Assembly (NCBI GenBank): GCA_017312345.1 | Contig: BLAA01000001.1 | Location: 1,922,001-1,986,000, forward strand | Origin: Candidatus Denitrolinea symbiosum | GTDB lineage: Bacteria; Chloroflexota; Anaerolineae; Anaerolineales; Villigracilaceae | Direction: 5' to 3' | Length of the DNA stretch: 64,000 bases | Translations under genes and position numbers: made by a program | In this document: piece by piece, positions 48,535-56,940 of the stretch | How the letters are laid out: each line of letters starts with the position of its first letter | Position numbering within the stretch: position 1 is the stretch's first letter | The notes under the pieces: model-generated | The model's database searches: none | Seen by the model: only the letters and a program-made list of their open reading frames with translations | Told to the model about the DNA's origin: nothing

Positions 48535-49410
48535 CTACGAAACTTTTAAAAATGTCTCCCACTCCTCCTCGCTCATCTCCACCGAATATTCCGCGCCGGG
48601 GAACGCGCGCGACTGCACATCCGCGAGATATTCCGCGAAGGCGCGCTTCATCTCGCCGTGGAAGTCCGCGTATTTTTTGACGAACTTGGGCGTGAAGCGG
48701 TCGAAGAGACCGAGCAGGTCGTGGGTGACGAGAACCTGTCCGTCGCAGCCCACGCCCGCGCCGATGCCGATGGTGGGGATGGAAAGTTTTTTGGAGATGT
48801 GTTCCGCCAGCCGCGCCGGGACGGATTCGAGAACGAGACTGAAGCATCCCGCTTCTTCGAGCAGGAGCGCGTCTTCGAGCAGGCGTTGGGCGGCGGAAGC
48901 GGTCTTCCCCTGCGGACGGAACCCGCCAAGTTGGTGGACGGATTGCGGCGTGAGTCCGAGGTGTCCCATCACGGGAATCCCCGCGCCGACGATGGCGCGC
49001 ACGGCCTCGACGCGTTCGCGTCCGCCCTCGAGTTTGACCGCGTCCATGCCGCCTTCCTTAAGGAAGCGGCCCGCGTTGCGGACGGCCTCGCCGACCTCCG
49101 CCTGATACGACATGAACGGCATGTCGCCGATGAGCAGGGCGGCCTGCGCGCCGCGCGCCACGGCGCGGCAGTGGTGGAGCATCTCCTCCATCGTGACTGG
49201 GATCGTGTTGGCGTAGCCCAGCACCACCATCCCCAGCGAATCGCCGACGAGGATCGAGTCCACGCCCGCCGCGTCCATCGAGAGCGCGGTGGGATAGTCG
49301 TAGGCCGTGAGCATGGTGATCGGCTCGCCGCGCTCCTTCTTTTGACGGAACGCCAGCGTGGTCACTTTTTTGCGCGGTTGCGCGGGAGCAGAAACAGATA
49401 CAGTGGACAA
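48535..49410 (-). CDS. panB: 3-methyl-2-oxobutanoate hydroxymethyltransferase
   Basis: A PanB of about 291 residues, making ketopantoate from 2-ketoisovalerate and methylene-THF. I prefer the TTG start at 49410 because GGAGGG lies 4 nt upstream; the first ATG in frame is at 49467 and has no ribosome site. Family blocks: MLTAYDYPTALSMDAAGVDSILVGDSLGM (Mg site around the D-S), DMPFMSY, GVVxxx-like KLEGG, MGHLGLTPQSVH and IGIGAGVGCDGQVLV. Length without the N-terminal tail is normal. Adjacent panE does the next step. Confidence 0.95.
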   Translation of the reverse strand: MSTVSVSAPAQPRKKVTTLAFRQKKERGEPITMLTAYDYPTALSMDAAGVDSILVGDSLGMVVLGYANTIPVTMEEMLHHCRAVARGAQAALLIGDMPFMSYQAEVGEAVRNAGRFLKEGGMDAVKLEGGRERVEAVRAIVGAGIPVMGHLGLTPQSVHQLGGFRPQGKTASAAQRLLEDALLLEEAGCFSLVLESVPARLAEHISKKLSIPTIGIGAGVGCDGQVLVTHDLLGLFDRFTPKFVKKYADFHGEMKRAFAEYLADVQSRAFPGAEYSVEMSEEEWETFLKVS

Positions 49411-49489
49411 GGTACCCTCCGAGTACGGTAGAGTCCGCGCTGGCTTTTCCCCTGTTCGGCCAGGCATGAGATTGGGTTTTGTTCTTTAT

Positions 49490-49549
49490 TCCGAAAGTAG
49501 AACTTTCGGATTCCTGAGTCTTTCGGATTCCTGAGTCTTTCGGATTCCT
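49490..49549. repeat. Dispersed palindrome with tandem tail upstream of panB
   Basis: Element core at 49491-49509, followed by GGATTCCTGAGTCTTTC repeated in tandem. Fourth copy of the palindrome in the window. It lies upstream of the panB start region. Confidence 0.88.
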
Positions 49550-49622
49550 GGGATCGTTCTTTGCCGTCGCGTTCGCAGGGATACGCGCGGCGATTGCATT
49601 ATTCCACAAAATGCGTTTTTCG

Positions 49623-49690
49623 CCTATAATTTTATAGGTCTCGTCTCTCAAGAACTCTCACATTTCAGGTTGACGTTCGCGAACGTCAAC
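49623..49690 (+). promoter_or_regulatory. Promoter with two perfect palindromes upstream of YtxH gene
   Basis: CCTATAATTTTATAGG (49623-49638) is a 16-nt perfect palindrome that contains TATAAT. A second, 22-nt perfect palindrome lies at 49669-49690 (half-site GTTGACGTTCGC meeting its inverse, with a two-base overlap at the centre). A further hairpin GCGCGC-TTCA-GCGCGC is at about 49713. Such dense symmetry upstream of a small envelope protein suggests an operator or a stress-regulated promoter. Confidence 0.55.
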
Positions 49691-49745
49691 GACGCGGCTT
49701 CAATCACACAAGGCGCGCTTCAGCGCGCAATACAAGGAGAATCTC

Positions 49746-49961
49746 ATGCGCAGGATGTTTGGCTTTTTGATCGGAATTGTGGTCGGCGCGCTGGTCGGTT
49801 CGACCGTGACGCTTCTGCTCGCGCCCGAATCGGGAGAGCAGTTGCGCGGCGAGATCCGCGAGCGCGGCAACGCCTTCTTTGCGGAAGTGCGCAGCGCGGC
49901 GGACAACCGTCGAATCGAGTTGCAGAATCGGCTGGAAGAGTTGAGGGCGCCGAGGGGGTAG
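49746..49961 (+). CDS. YtxH-like small membrane protein
   Basis: A 71-residue protein. AGGAGA lies 6 nt upstream of the ATG. It has one transmembrane helix (FGFLIGIVVGALVGSTVTLLL, in two halves) followed by APESGEQLRGEIRERG, the YtxH/gas-vesicle-GvpP-like motif, and a charged amphipathic tail. Proteins of this class are general-stress envelope proteins. It stands alone between repeats. Confidence 0.85.
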   Translation: MRRMFGFLIGIVVGALVGSTVTLLLAPESGEQLRGEIRERGNAFFAEVRSAADNRRIELQNRLEELRAPRG

Positions 49962-49994
49962 GGGAGTTGCGGGATACGGGATACGGGATACGAG

Positions 49995-51164
49995 TTACGT
50001 GTTGCGTGTTGCGTATTGCATAATGACTTCGCGATAGAACGATTCTGCTCTCGCCATATTCCGCGTGTACTCCGCGCGGTTGGCGATGATCTCGCGATTA
50101 AGACCTGCCGCCCTGACGCGCAGGTCTTTGTCTTTAATGGCGCGGACGACCGCCCCGGCCAGCGCGGACGGGTCGGCGGGGTCAACCAGCAAGCCGTTGA
50201 CTCCGTCCGTGATCCACTCGCGGATGGAGTCGAGATCGCCCGCGACCGGAAAGCATCCGCAGGCCAGGCCTTCGAGCAGGGTGTTCGGCGTGCCGTCGTG
50301 CGTGGACGGGGAGACGAGGACCATCGCGCTTCGATAAATCTCCGCCATCTGCGCGTGGGGACGCGGCGCGAGCAGTTCGACGGATTTCCCGATGCCGAGT
50401 TTGTCAATCCAGGTCAGCGCTTCGGCTTGTCCCGCCATGCCCGCGCAGATGAACTTTGCTTTGGGGAATTCCTTTAATATCAGGGGAACGGATTGGAAGA
50501 ATGTGTCGTTGCGGACGTAGGCGCGGAAGCCGCGCGGGTTGAAGATAACAGGTTCTTCCACAGGATCTGCGGGCGGGAAGAAAACGTTCGTGCGGATGCC
50601 GCCGTTGCCGGGCGCGACGAGCGTCGGTTTGGCGGGGTCGAGTCCCCAGCAGCGGGCGAGACGGATGTCGCGGTTGCAGTCGGCGTGGAGCGCGTCGGCG
50701 GCGAGCATCGTCCATTCGGTGTGATGACGCATCAGCGGCGTGGACGGGGCGTGCAGGGTGAAGTCGTTGCCCCAGACCGAGACGATGAACGGGACGCGCA
50801 AACCCGCGTTGGCGGCCAGCATCCCCTCGTAGGGAATCCGCAGCGCGTGGACGAGGTCGGGTTGGAGGCGTTCGACGAGTCCGCGCAGACGCTGGGCGTC
50901 GCGTCGCAGGGCGAGAGGTCCCAGCCAGTGGCGGACGGTCTGGCGCAGGTTGATGAGACGCGCGTCGCGGGCGCCCGGGGCAGACGCGGCCGAGGCGCCG
51001 CGTCCGCTGAAGGCGGCGGGAACCGCTTCGAGCGACGCGAGACCCGGGACCGGGTCGCAGGGAAAGGTCGAGGCGAGAGTCACTTCGTCGCCGCGCGCGA
51101 TCCAGTATTGGATCCAGTTGCGGGCGGTGGGGGAGCGTCCGTCGGCCACGAAAAGAAGTCGCAT
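49995..51164 (-). CDS. Family 4 (GT-B) glycosyltransferase
   Basis: A 389-residue protein starting MRLLFVADGRSPTARNWIQYW. The N-terminal acceptor domain has LQPDLVHALRIPYEG; the C-terminal domain contains the GT4 pattern with NPRGFRAYVRND, FICAGMAGQAE, the loop before MVLVSPSTHDGTPNTLLEGLACGCFPVAGDLDSIREWI, in which E-x7-E is represented by DGTPNTLLEG. Sugar and acceptor unknown. It is divergent from the receiver gene with only 27 nt between the starts. Genes for UDP-glucose dehydrogenase and a methyltransferase lie next to it, hinting at a surface-sugar cluster. Confidence 0.92.
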   Translation of the reverse strand: MRLLFVADGRSPTARNWIQYWIARGDEVTLASTFPCDPVPGLASLEAVPAAFSGRGASAASAPGARDARLINLRQTVRHWLGPLALRRDAQRLRGLVERLQPDLVHALRIPYEGMLAANAGLRVPFIVSVWGNDFTLHAPSTPLMRHHTEWTMLAADALHADCNRDIRLARCWGLDPAKPTLVAPGNGGIRTNVFFPPADPVEEPVIFNPRGFRAYVRNDTFFQSVPLILKEFPKAKFICAGMAGQAEALTWIDKLGIGKSVELLAPRPHAQMAEIYRSAMVLVSPSTHDGTPNTLLEGLACGCFPVAGDLDSIREWITDGVNGLLVDPADPSALAGAVVRAIKDKDLRVRAAGLNREIIANRAEYTRNMARAESFYREVIMQYATRNT

Positions 51165-51191
51165 GTCGCCAATTGTAGTATATTTAAGCCG

Positions 51192-51584
51192 ATGGGCAAA
51201 CCGAAAGTCCTGGTCGTCGAAGATAATATGGACAATTTCGAACTGGTGCGTTTTTTGCTGGAGCGCGCCGGGTACGAGACGTTGTTTGCCGCCAACGGGA
51301 TCGAAGGCGTGGAAGCAGCCGGGCGGGAACAGCCCGACCTGATTTTGATGGACCTTTCGATGCCCGAGTTGGACGGCTGGCGCGCGACGACGATTTTGAA
51401 GGCGAACGAGGCGACGCGGCGCATCCCGGTGCTGGCGTTGACGGCGCATACCCTGCCCGGCGACCGCAAGCGCGCCATCGACGCGGGCTGCGACGGGTAC
51501 ATCTCCAAGCCGCTCAACGTGGCGTCGTTCGACAAATTGGTGGCGGCGCTGTTGAGACAGGCGAGAGCGGATCTTCAGGAATAG
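51192..51584 (+). CDS. Single-domain response regulator (CheY/DivK-like)
   Basis: A 130-residue lone receiver: VLVVEDNMDNFELVRFLLE with the acidic pair ED, the phosphoacceptor in DLILMDLSMPELDGW, the T in LALTAHTLPGD and K in YISKPLN. The motif 'D-N-x-x-N' is typical for DivK/hybrid kinase receivers. No output domain and no kinase nearby. It is divergent from the glycosyltransferase gene with no room for separate promoters. Confidence 0.93.
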   Translation: MGKPKVLVVEDNMDNFELVRFLLERAGYETLFAANGIEGVEAAGREQPDLILMDLSMPELDGWRATTILKANEATRRIPVLALTAHTLPGDRKRAIDAGCDGYISKPLNVASFDKLVAALLRQARADLQE

Positions 51585-51632
51585 CGATATCATGCCTGCC
51601 GCGGCAGGTAAATTCTTTCAAACGAGGTTCAA

Positions 51633-52943
51633 ATGAAGCAGATTTGTGTGATTGGCGTGGGTTACGTCGGGATCGTCACGGGCGCGTGTTTTTCCGATCT
51701 CGGCAACAAGGTGGTCGCGCTGGACGTCAACGAGAAACGCATCGAAAATCTCAACAAGGGCATCATGCCCATCTACGAGCCGGGTCTCGACGAGCTGGTG
51801 AAGCGGAATGTGAACGCGGGCCGCCTTTCGTTTACGACTTCGTACAAGGACGCGCTGAAGGACTGCGAGTTTGCCTTCATCGCGGTCGGGACGCCCTCCG
51901 GCGTGAACGGCGAAGCGGACCTGCAATACGTGGCGGCCGCGGCCCGCTCGATCGCGGAGAATATGACCGCGCCGCTCATCATCATCAACAAGTCCACGGT
52001 TCCGATCGGGACGGGAGACTGGGTGGCTGACATTGTGAAGGACGCGCAGCCCAAGCCGATCCCGTTCTCGGTGGTGTCGTGTCCCGAATTCTTGCGCGAA
52101 GGGTCGGCCATCGGCGACTTCATGGGCCCGCATCGCACCGTCATCGGCTCGCTGGACAGGGAAGCCGCCAACAAGGTGGCGCAACTCCACCTGCCCCTGC
52201 GCGCGCCCATCGTCATCACCGACCTGCGCACGGCGGAGATGATCAAGTACGCCAGCAACGCCTTCCTTGCCACGAAGATCTCGTTCATGAACGAAGTGGC
52301 CGACATCTGCGAGGCCTTCGGCGCGGACGTGAAAGAGGTGGCGGCCGGCATGGGTTACGACGCGCGCATCGGCAAGTACTTCCTCGACGCGGGCCTGGGC
52401 TGGGGCGGCTCGTGCTTCCCGAAGGACGTGCAGGCGCTGGCGTACATGGCAAAAGAACGCTCGCTCGAGACGCCCATCCTCGACTCGGCGATGCGCGTCA
52501 ACTACGACCGGCGCAAGTCTGCCGTCAAACGGACGGAGGAACTGCTGGGCGGTTCGCTCAAAGGCAAGACGGTCGGCCTGCTCGGGCTGGCCTTCAAGCC
52601 GAACACGGACGACATGCGCGACGCGCCGTCCATTGACATCGCCCGCGAATTGATCGAAGGCGGCGCGAAAGTGCGCGGCTACGATCCCGTCGCGATGGAA
52701 GTCGCCCGTCCGCTCCTGCCCGCGGTGGAGTTCTGCGACAATCCGTACGATATGGCGGCGGGCTGCGACGCGCTCATCGTCGTCACCGAGTGGAATGAAT
52801 TCAAGCAACTCAACCTCGAAAAAGTGAAGAGCCTGCTCAAGTCTCCCATCATCTTCGATGGGCGCAACATCTACGACCCGAAGTTGATGAAGGAGATGGG
52901 CTTCGAGTATCGCTCGATCGGGCGGGGGTTCAACGGTAAGTAG
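51633..52943 (+). CDS. ugd: UDP-glucose 6-dehydrogenase
   Basis: A 436-residue enzyme making UDP-glucuronate for polysaccharides. Rossmann start [29 protein letters not shown], central [20 protein letters not shown] and catalytic cysteine in [12 protein letters not shown]; the C-terminal UDP-binding domain has [17 protein letters not shown]. Length is normal. A palindrome CCTGCCGCGGCAGG lies just upstream (51595-51608). It is followed by a terminator-like hairpin. Confidence 0.97.
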   Translation: MKQICVIGVGYVGIVTGACFSDLGNKVVALDVNEKRIENLNKGIMPIYEPGLDELVKRNVNAGRLSFTTSYKDALKDCEFAFIAVGTPSGVNGEADLQYVAAAARSIAENMTAPLIIINKSTVPIGTGDWVADIVKDAQPKPIPFSVVSCPEFLREGSAIGDFMGPHRTVIGSLDREAANKVAQLHLPLRAPIVITDLRTAEMIKYASNAFLATKISFMNEVADICEAFGADVKEVAAGMGYDARIGKYFLDAGLGWGGSCFPKDVQALAYMAKERSLETPILDSAMRVNYDRRKSAVKRTEELLGGSLKGKTVGLLGLAFKPNTDDMRDAPSIDIARELIEGGAKVRGYDPVAMEVARPLLPAVEFCDNPYDMAAGCDALIVVTEWNEFKQLNLEKVKSLLKSPIIFDGRNIYDPKLMKEMGFEYRSIGRGFNGK

Positions 52944-52967
52944 TCTCGTTGTCGCTTGGCCTCGTGG

Positions 52968-53000
52968 TCGGATAGTCGGTCTGACCGATTATCCGACTTC
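52968..53000 (+). terminator. Terminator-like hairpin after ugd
   Basis: TCGGATAGTCGGT and ACCGATTATCCGA (one mismatch pair) enclose CTG, followed by CTTCTTTTG. Beyond it GACTATCAGACTA-type direct repeats continue to 53053. Confidence 0.65.
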
Positions 53001-53053
53001 TTTTGAAGATCATACGACGGTTTGACTATCAGACTATTCGACTATCAGACTAC

Positions 53054-53944
53054 ATGACTACCCCTCCTGTTTGCGATTACACCGACTCCGACTACCAGAC
53101 CTCCTTCTGGGACAAAGGCGGACGCGCGTACGAAGACGCGGCCGAGGCTATCGCGCTGAAACATCTCCTCCCGCCGGGCGGACGTCTCATGCTCGAACTC
53201 GGCGCGGGCGCGGGACGGAACACGCCGCGTTACGCGGGCTTCGAGCGGATCGTCCTGCTCGACTACTCGCGCACGCAACTCGAACAGGCGCAGCGGCGAC
53301 TCGGTCGCTCGGACAAGTACGCCTACGTCGTGGCAGACGCCTACCGCCTCCCGTTCGCGGACGGTCTCTTCGACGGCGCGACGATGATCCGCACGCTGCA
53401 TCACATGGCAGACGCGCCGAAAGTCCTCGCGCAGGCGGCGCGCGTCCTCCAGCCCGGCGCGGTCTTCGTTTTGGAATTTGCGAACAAGCGGAACTTGAAA
53501 GCGATCCTGCGCTGGCTGCTGCGACGGCAGGATTGGAACCCGTTCACGCGCGACCCCGTCGAGTTCGCCGCGCTGAATTTCGACTTTCACCCGGACGCGG
53601 TCTTCGGCTGGCTGACCGAGGCGGGATTCGCCGTCGAAGCGAAGCGGACGGTTTCGCACTTTCGCGTCGGGCTGCTGAAACGCGTCATCCCGACGAAGTG
53701 GCTGGCCGCGCTCGACGGTCTCGTCCAGCCGACGGGGGAGTTCTTCCAGTTCACGCCGTCGGTGTTTGTCCGCGCAAGACGCGTCGGCCGGGATAGTATC
53801 CCGACCTACAACGGGATCGCGTTCCGCTGTCCCGAATGCGGACACAGCCCGCTCGTCCAGAAAGACGCGGAGGCGGACTGTCCCGCCTGCGGACGCCGCT
53901 ACGAGTTCCGCGACGGCATCTACGATTTTCGCCAGCCGATGTAA
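53054..53944 (+). CDS. SAM-dependent methyltransferase with C-terminal zinc ribbon
   Basis: A 296-residue protein starting MTTPPVCDYTDSDYQTSFW; an upstream in-frame ATG at 53003 would lie in the direct repeats. Class I methyltransferase motifs: LMLELGAGAGRNTPRY (motif I), DYSRTQLEQA, ADAYRLPFADGLFDGATMIRTLHHM (split; contains motif II). The last 45 residues form a Trm112-like zinc ribbon (FRCPECGHSPL, then DCPACGRRYEFRDGIYDF). Substrate unknown; a terminator follows immediately. Confidence 0.9.
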   Translation: MTTPPVCDYTDSDYQTSFWDKGGRAYEDAAEAIALKHLLPPGGRLMLELGAGAGRNTPRYAGFERIVLLDYSRTQLEQAQRRLGRSDKYAYVVADAYRLPFADGLFDGATMIRTLHHMADAPKVLAQAARVLQPGAVFVLEFANKRNLKAILRWLLRRQDWNPFTRDPVEFAALNFDFHPDAVFGWLTEAGFAVEAKRTVSHFRVGLLKRVIPTKWLAALDGLVQPTGEFFQFTPSVFVRARRVGRDSIPTYNGIAFRCPECGHSPLVQKDAEADCPACGRRYEFRDGIYDFRQPM

Positions 53945-53950
53945 AAAGAA

Positions 53951-53985
53951 GAACCCCGCTTTCTCGAAGAAAACGGGGTTCTTTT
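53951..53985. terminator. Terminator between convergent genes
   Basis: GAACCCCG and CGGGGTTC form the stem with T4 on the plus strand, directly after the methyltransferase stop. Confidence 0.9.
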
Positions 53986-54003
53986 ATCTCGCGGCGTTAA
54001 ATA

Positions 54004-56064
54004 TCAAACCAGACTTTGGCGCAGTTTCGCGCTGGCGAAATCCATCAGCGCCACGACGACGACGATCATCGCGACGACCGTCCCGGCTTTGTGGTATTGC
54101 AGCGACCCGAAGTAGGTTGTCAGCGTCAGGCCGATCCCGCCGCCGCCCGCGAACCCGACGATGGTCGCCATGCGGATGTTGATGTCCCATTGATAGATCA
54201 GATATGAGACGAAAGGCGGGACGATCTGCGGAATGATGGCGTAGACGATCGTCTGCAAGCGGTTGGCGCCGGTGGCGGTGACCGCTTCGATGGGACCCAC
54301 GTCGATGTTTTCGATGGCTTCCGAGAACAACTTGCCGATCAACGCGAATGAAGTGACCGCCAGCGCCAACATGCCGGCGAACGGGCCGATCCCCACCCAG
54401 AACACGAAGATTACCACATAGAGCAGGGCTTCGATGGAGCGCAGGATGTTGAACATGGCGCGCGTCAGGTAATAAATCCACGCCGAGAGGCGGCTGCGAC
54501 CGGTGAGATTTTTGGCGGCCAGGAAACTGAACGGCAACGCCAGGAGCGCGCCGAGCGTGGTGGCGAGCATGGCCTGGAAGATGGTCACCAGCATTTGCTG
54601 GAAGACGGTTTGAAAGACCTTCGGCGAGAGGTCTATGCTCACGAAGTCCAAAATCAGGCGGCCAAAATTTTTGCCGGGGTTGAACATGCTCTTAATGCTG
54701 ATCTCGGCGATGTCCCAGCAGTAGACGAAGGCGGCGACTCCCAGAATGACGTAGAACGCCAGGCGGATTTTTTCCCAGGCGGTCCGCTTGACTTCCTCCT
54801 TTTTGGGCTGGTCTCGCAAGATCGCCTCGCGCCACCTCGCGCTGACGTAGTCCACGAGGACGATCACGATGACCACCGCCCATAGCGCGGTGGCGTATTG
54901 CTGGTAACCGCCCAGGCGCGTGGTCTCCACCACGAAGAAGCCGATGCCGCCGCCGGCCACAAAGCCGACGATCGTGGCGGAGCGCATGTTGATGTCCCAG
55001 CGCAGGAGGGCGTAGGCGAGGAAGGACGGCGTGATCTGCGGGATGACCGCGTAGCGGATGTTTTGGATCAAATTCGCGCCCGTAGCCGTGACGGCTTCCA
55101 CCGGGCCGGGGTCTATGTGTTCGATTTCCTCCGAGAATAATTTCCCCAGCGCGGCCACCGAGTGGATGGTCAACGCGATGACGCCCGCGAAACTTCCCAG
55201 TCCCACCCAGACGATGACGATCAACCCCCAGACGATGGTATCAATGGCGCGCACGACGTTCAGGAGAGTGCGCATGATATAGTAAACGAAGGTCCCGCCG
55301 GGGACGCGCGACATGATGTTGCGCGCCGCGAGAAAACTGACCGGGACGGCGAGGATGGTGGAGAAGATCGTCGCCATCAAACCCATGGCGATGGTCTCGA
55401 TCATCGAGCCGGCGACGAACGTGTTGACCTTCTCGTCTGGCTGCGCCAGCCCGAGGGCGACTTGCCATTTGGGAGCGGGACGCATCTTCATCCGGCCGAC
55501 GATGTCGAGCAAATTGTCGCTGGCGCGGATGACGCCCGCGGGCGGACGGTTGTGGAGTTTGGCGTCCGCGTATTCGTACAGGCATTTCCAGGCGCAGATC
55601 TGGTCTTCGCCGCCGATGGAGATGGTGACCATGTCCGGGTTGAGCAGGTTGGTCGCCACCGTGCGGGCGTCGCCAAAACGCTTCACGAGCCGGTCCAAAT
55701 TCACGTCAGTCACGTTCCAGGCGATGAAGTAGAGAATGACGCCGATGAACAGGATGGCAGGCAGGAGACTGAAGCGTTTGTTGGCGAGGCGGGCTCGTAC
55801 GTCGAGAATGTTCCATCCCCAAAAGAGGATCAGCGGAAGCCAGAGCCAGCTTGTGGTTAAATTGCCAACGACAACCTTGCCGATGTTTTGACGGGACAGC
55901 GACCAGGCGATCAAAAACGACGAAGCGGCCGCGGTCAAAAAGACGATCAGTCCCGTCCCGCGTTTTTTCAGGAGGAACTGTCCCAAACCCGGCGCCAGCA
56001 GGGAGGCAAGGATGAACGCCGCAGGGTGGGCATGAGTCGATGGGGCGCGTTCTGGAGGCGTCAT
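54004..56064 (-). CDS. Phosphonate-type ABC transporter permease, two PhnE domains fused
   Basis: A 686-residue protein with two homologous permease halves. An N-terminal 120-residue membrane part (ILASLLAPGLGQFLL, a TM2-like motif) precedes. Half 1 (about 150-420) and half 2 (about 440-686) each have the PhnE pattern: VxFLAARNIMSR / FSFLAAKNLTGR, then VEAVTATGANLIQNIRYAVIPQ / IEAVTATGANRLQTIVYAIIPQ as EAA loops, and ATIVGFVAGGGIGF / ATIVGFAGGGGIGL. Usually PhnE is one domain that dimerises; here the dimer is covalent. It is the last gene of phnD-phnC-phnE. Ligand could be phosphonate, phosphite or phosphate. Confidence 0.93.
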   Translation of the reverse strand: MTPPERAPSTHAHPAAFILASLLAPGLGQFLLKKRGTGLIVFLTAAASSFLIAWSLSRQNIGKVVVGNLTTSWLWLPLILFWGWNILDVRARLANKRFSLLPAILFIGVILYFIAWNVTDVNLDRLVKRFGDARTVATNLLNPDMVTISIGGEDQICAWKCLYEYADAKLHNRPPAGVIRASDNLLDIVGRMKMRPAPKWQVALGLAQPDEKVNTFVAGSMIETIAMGLMATIFSTILAVPVSFLAARNIMSRVPGGTFVYYIMRTLLNVVRAIDTIVWGLIVIVWVGLGSFAGVIALTIHSVAALGKLFSEEIEHIDPGPVEAVTATGANLIQNIRYAVIPQITPSFLAYALLRWDINMRSATIVGFVAGGGIGFFVVETTRLGGYQQYATALWAVVIVIVLVDYVSARWREAILRDQPKKEEVKRTAWEKIRLAFYVILGVAAFVYCWDIAEISIKSMFNPGKNFGRLILDFVSIDLSPKVFQTVFQQMLVTIFQAMLATTLGALLALPFSFLAAKNLTGRSRLSAWIYYLTRAMFNILRSIEALLYVVIFVFWVGIGPFAGMLALAVTSFALIGKLFSEAIENIDVGPIEAVTATGANRLQTIVYAIIPQIVPPFVSYLIYQWDINIRMATIVGFAGGGGIGLTLTTYFGSLQYHKAGTVVAMIVVVVALMDFASAKLRQSLV

Positions 56065-56106
56065 GAAAGGTTCTTTTGAAAAATATTTGTTGTACGCAAA
56101 GGGGAA

Positions 56107-56865
56107 CTAGACAACTGAAACTCGTTCCGCTTCTTGTCCGTAAATGGCTTTGAATTGCGCGTCGTCAATTTGCTCCGGCAGGCCCTGGAAGACCACTTCG
56201 CCGTCTTTGAGCGCGATGGCGCTGGTGGCGTAACGATGAACGAGGTCGAGGAAGTGCAGGCTGCAAAGGACGGTGATGCCGCGCTCTTTGTTCAATTGCT
56301 CGAGATACTTGAGGATCGAGTGCGCCAGCACGGGATCGAGCGAAGCGACCGGTTCGTCCGCCAGGATCAGTTTGGGTTCCTGCATCAGGGCGCGGGCGAT
56401 CCCGACGCGTTGCTGCTGCCCGCCTGAGAGGGAGTCGGCGCGCACGTGGACTTTGTCCGCCAGCCCGACCTGTTCGAGGCTGGACATGGCCCGCTCGTGG
56501 TCTTCGGGCGAAAAGAGATGCAGGGAACTCGAAAAAGTGTTGACGTATCCCAGGCGGCCCGACAGGACGTTGGTAAAGACGGAAGAACGCTTCACCAGGT
56601 TGAATTGCTGGAAGATCATGCCGATCTGCCGGCGGATCTTGCGCATCTCTCCGCTCGAGGCAGTGGTGACGTCCTGGTCGTCCCAGTAGACTTTGCCGGA
56701 GGTCGGTTCGATCAACCGATTGATGCAGCGCAGAAGCGTGGATTTCCCGGAGCCGCTCAATCCGATCACGGCCAGGAATTCGCCGTCTTTCACTTCAAAA
56801 CTGACGTCTTTCAGCGCCTGCGTTCCGTTGGGGTAGACCTTGGTGAGGTTTTCGATTTTCAGCAT
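56107..56865 (-). CDS. phnC: Phosphonate-type ABC transporter ATPase
   Basis: A 252-residue ATPase: Walker [34 protein letters not shown] (typical PhnC segment, core QQFNLVKR), signature DSLSGGQQQR, Walker B LILADEPVASLDP and H-loop CSLHFLDLVHRYATSAIAL. It powers import with the fused PhnE. The ribosome site is weak. It starts about 75 nt after the phnD stop, beyond a hairpin. Confidence 0.95.
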   Translation of the reverse strand: MLKIENLTKVYPNGTQALKDVSFEVKDGEFLAVIGLSGSGKSTLLRCINRLIEPTSGKVYWDDQDVTTASSGEMRKIRRQIGMIFQQFNLVKRSSVFTNVLSGRLGYVNTFSSSLHLFSPEDHERAMSSLEQVGLADKVHVRADSLSGGQQQRVGIARALMQEPKLILADEPVASLDPVLAHSILKYLEQLNKERGITVLCSLHFLDLVHRYATSAIALKDGEVVFQGLPEQIDDAQFKAIYGQEAERVSVV

Positions 56866-56897
56866 GTGGACACGGGTTGGAGTTGGGATGAAAACTA

Positions 56898-56930
56898 AAA
56901 ACCTGGCGGGCGCCGAGGCCCGCCAGGTTT
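56898..56930 (-). terminator. Intercistronic hairpin after phnD
   Basis: AAACCTGGCGGGC and its inverse complement enclose GCCGAG. It lies between phnD and phnC; like the one in the amino-acid importer operon it may protect binding-protein mRNA or reduce read-through. Confidence 0.75.
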
Positions 56931-56940
56931 GACGCGCAGT

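Noticed and set aside
49669..49690. LexA/SOS-box reading of the 22-nt palindrome
   Set aside because: The Gram-positive SOS box has GAAC...GTTC order; here the order is GTTC...GAAC, so the match is not supported.
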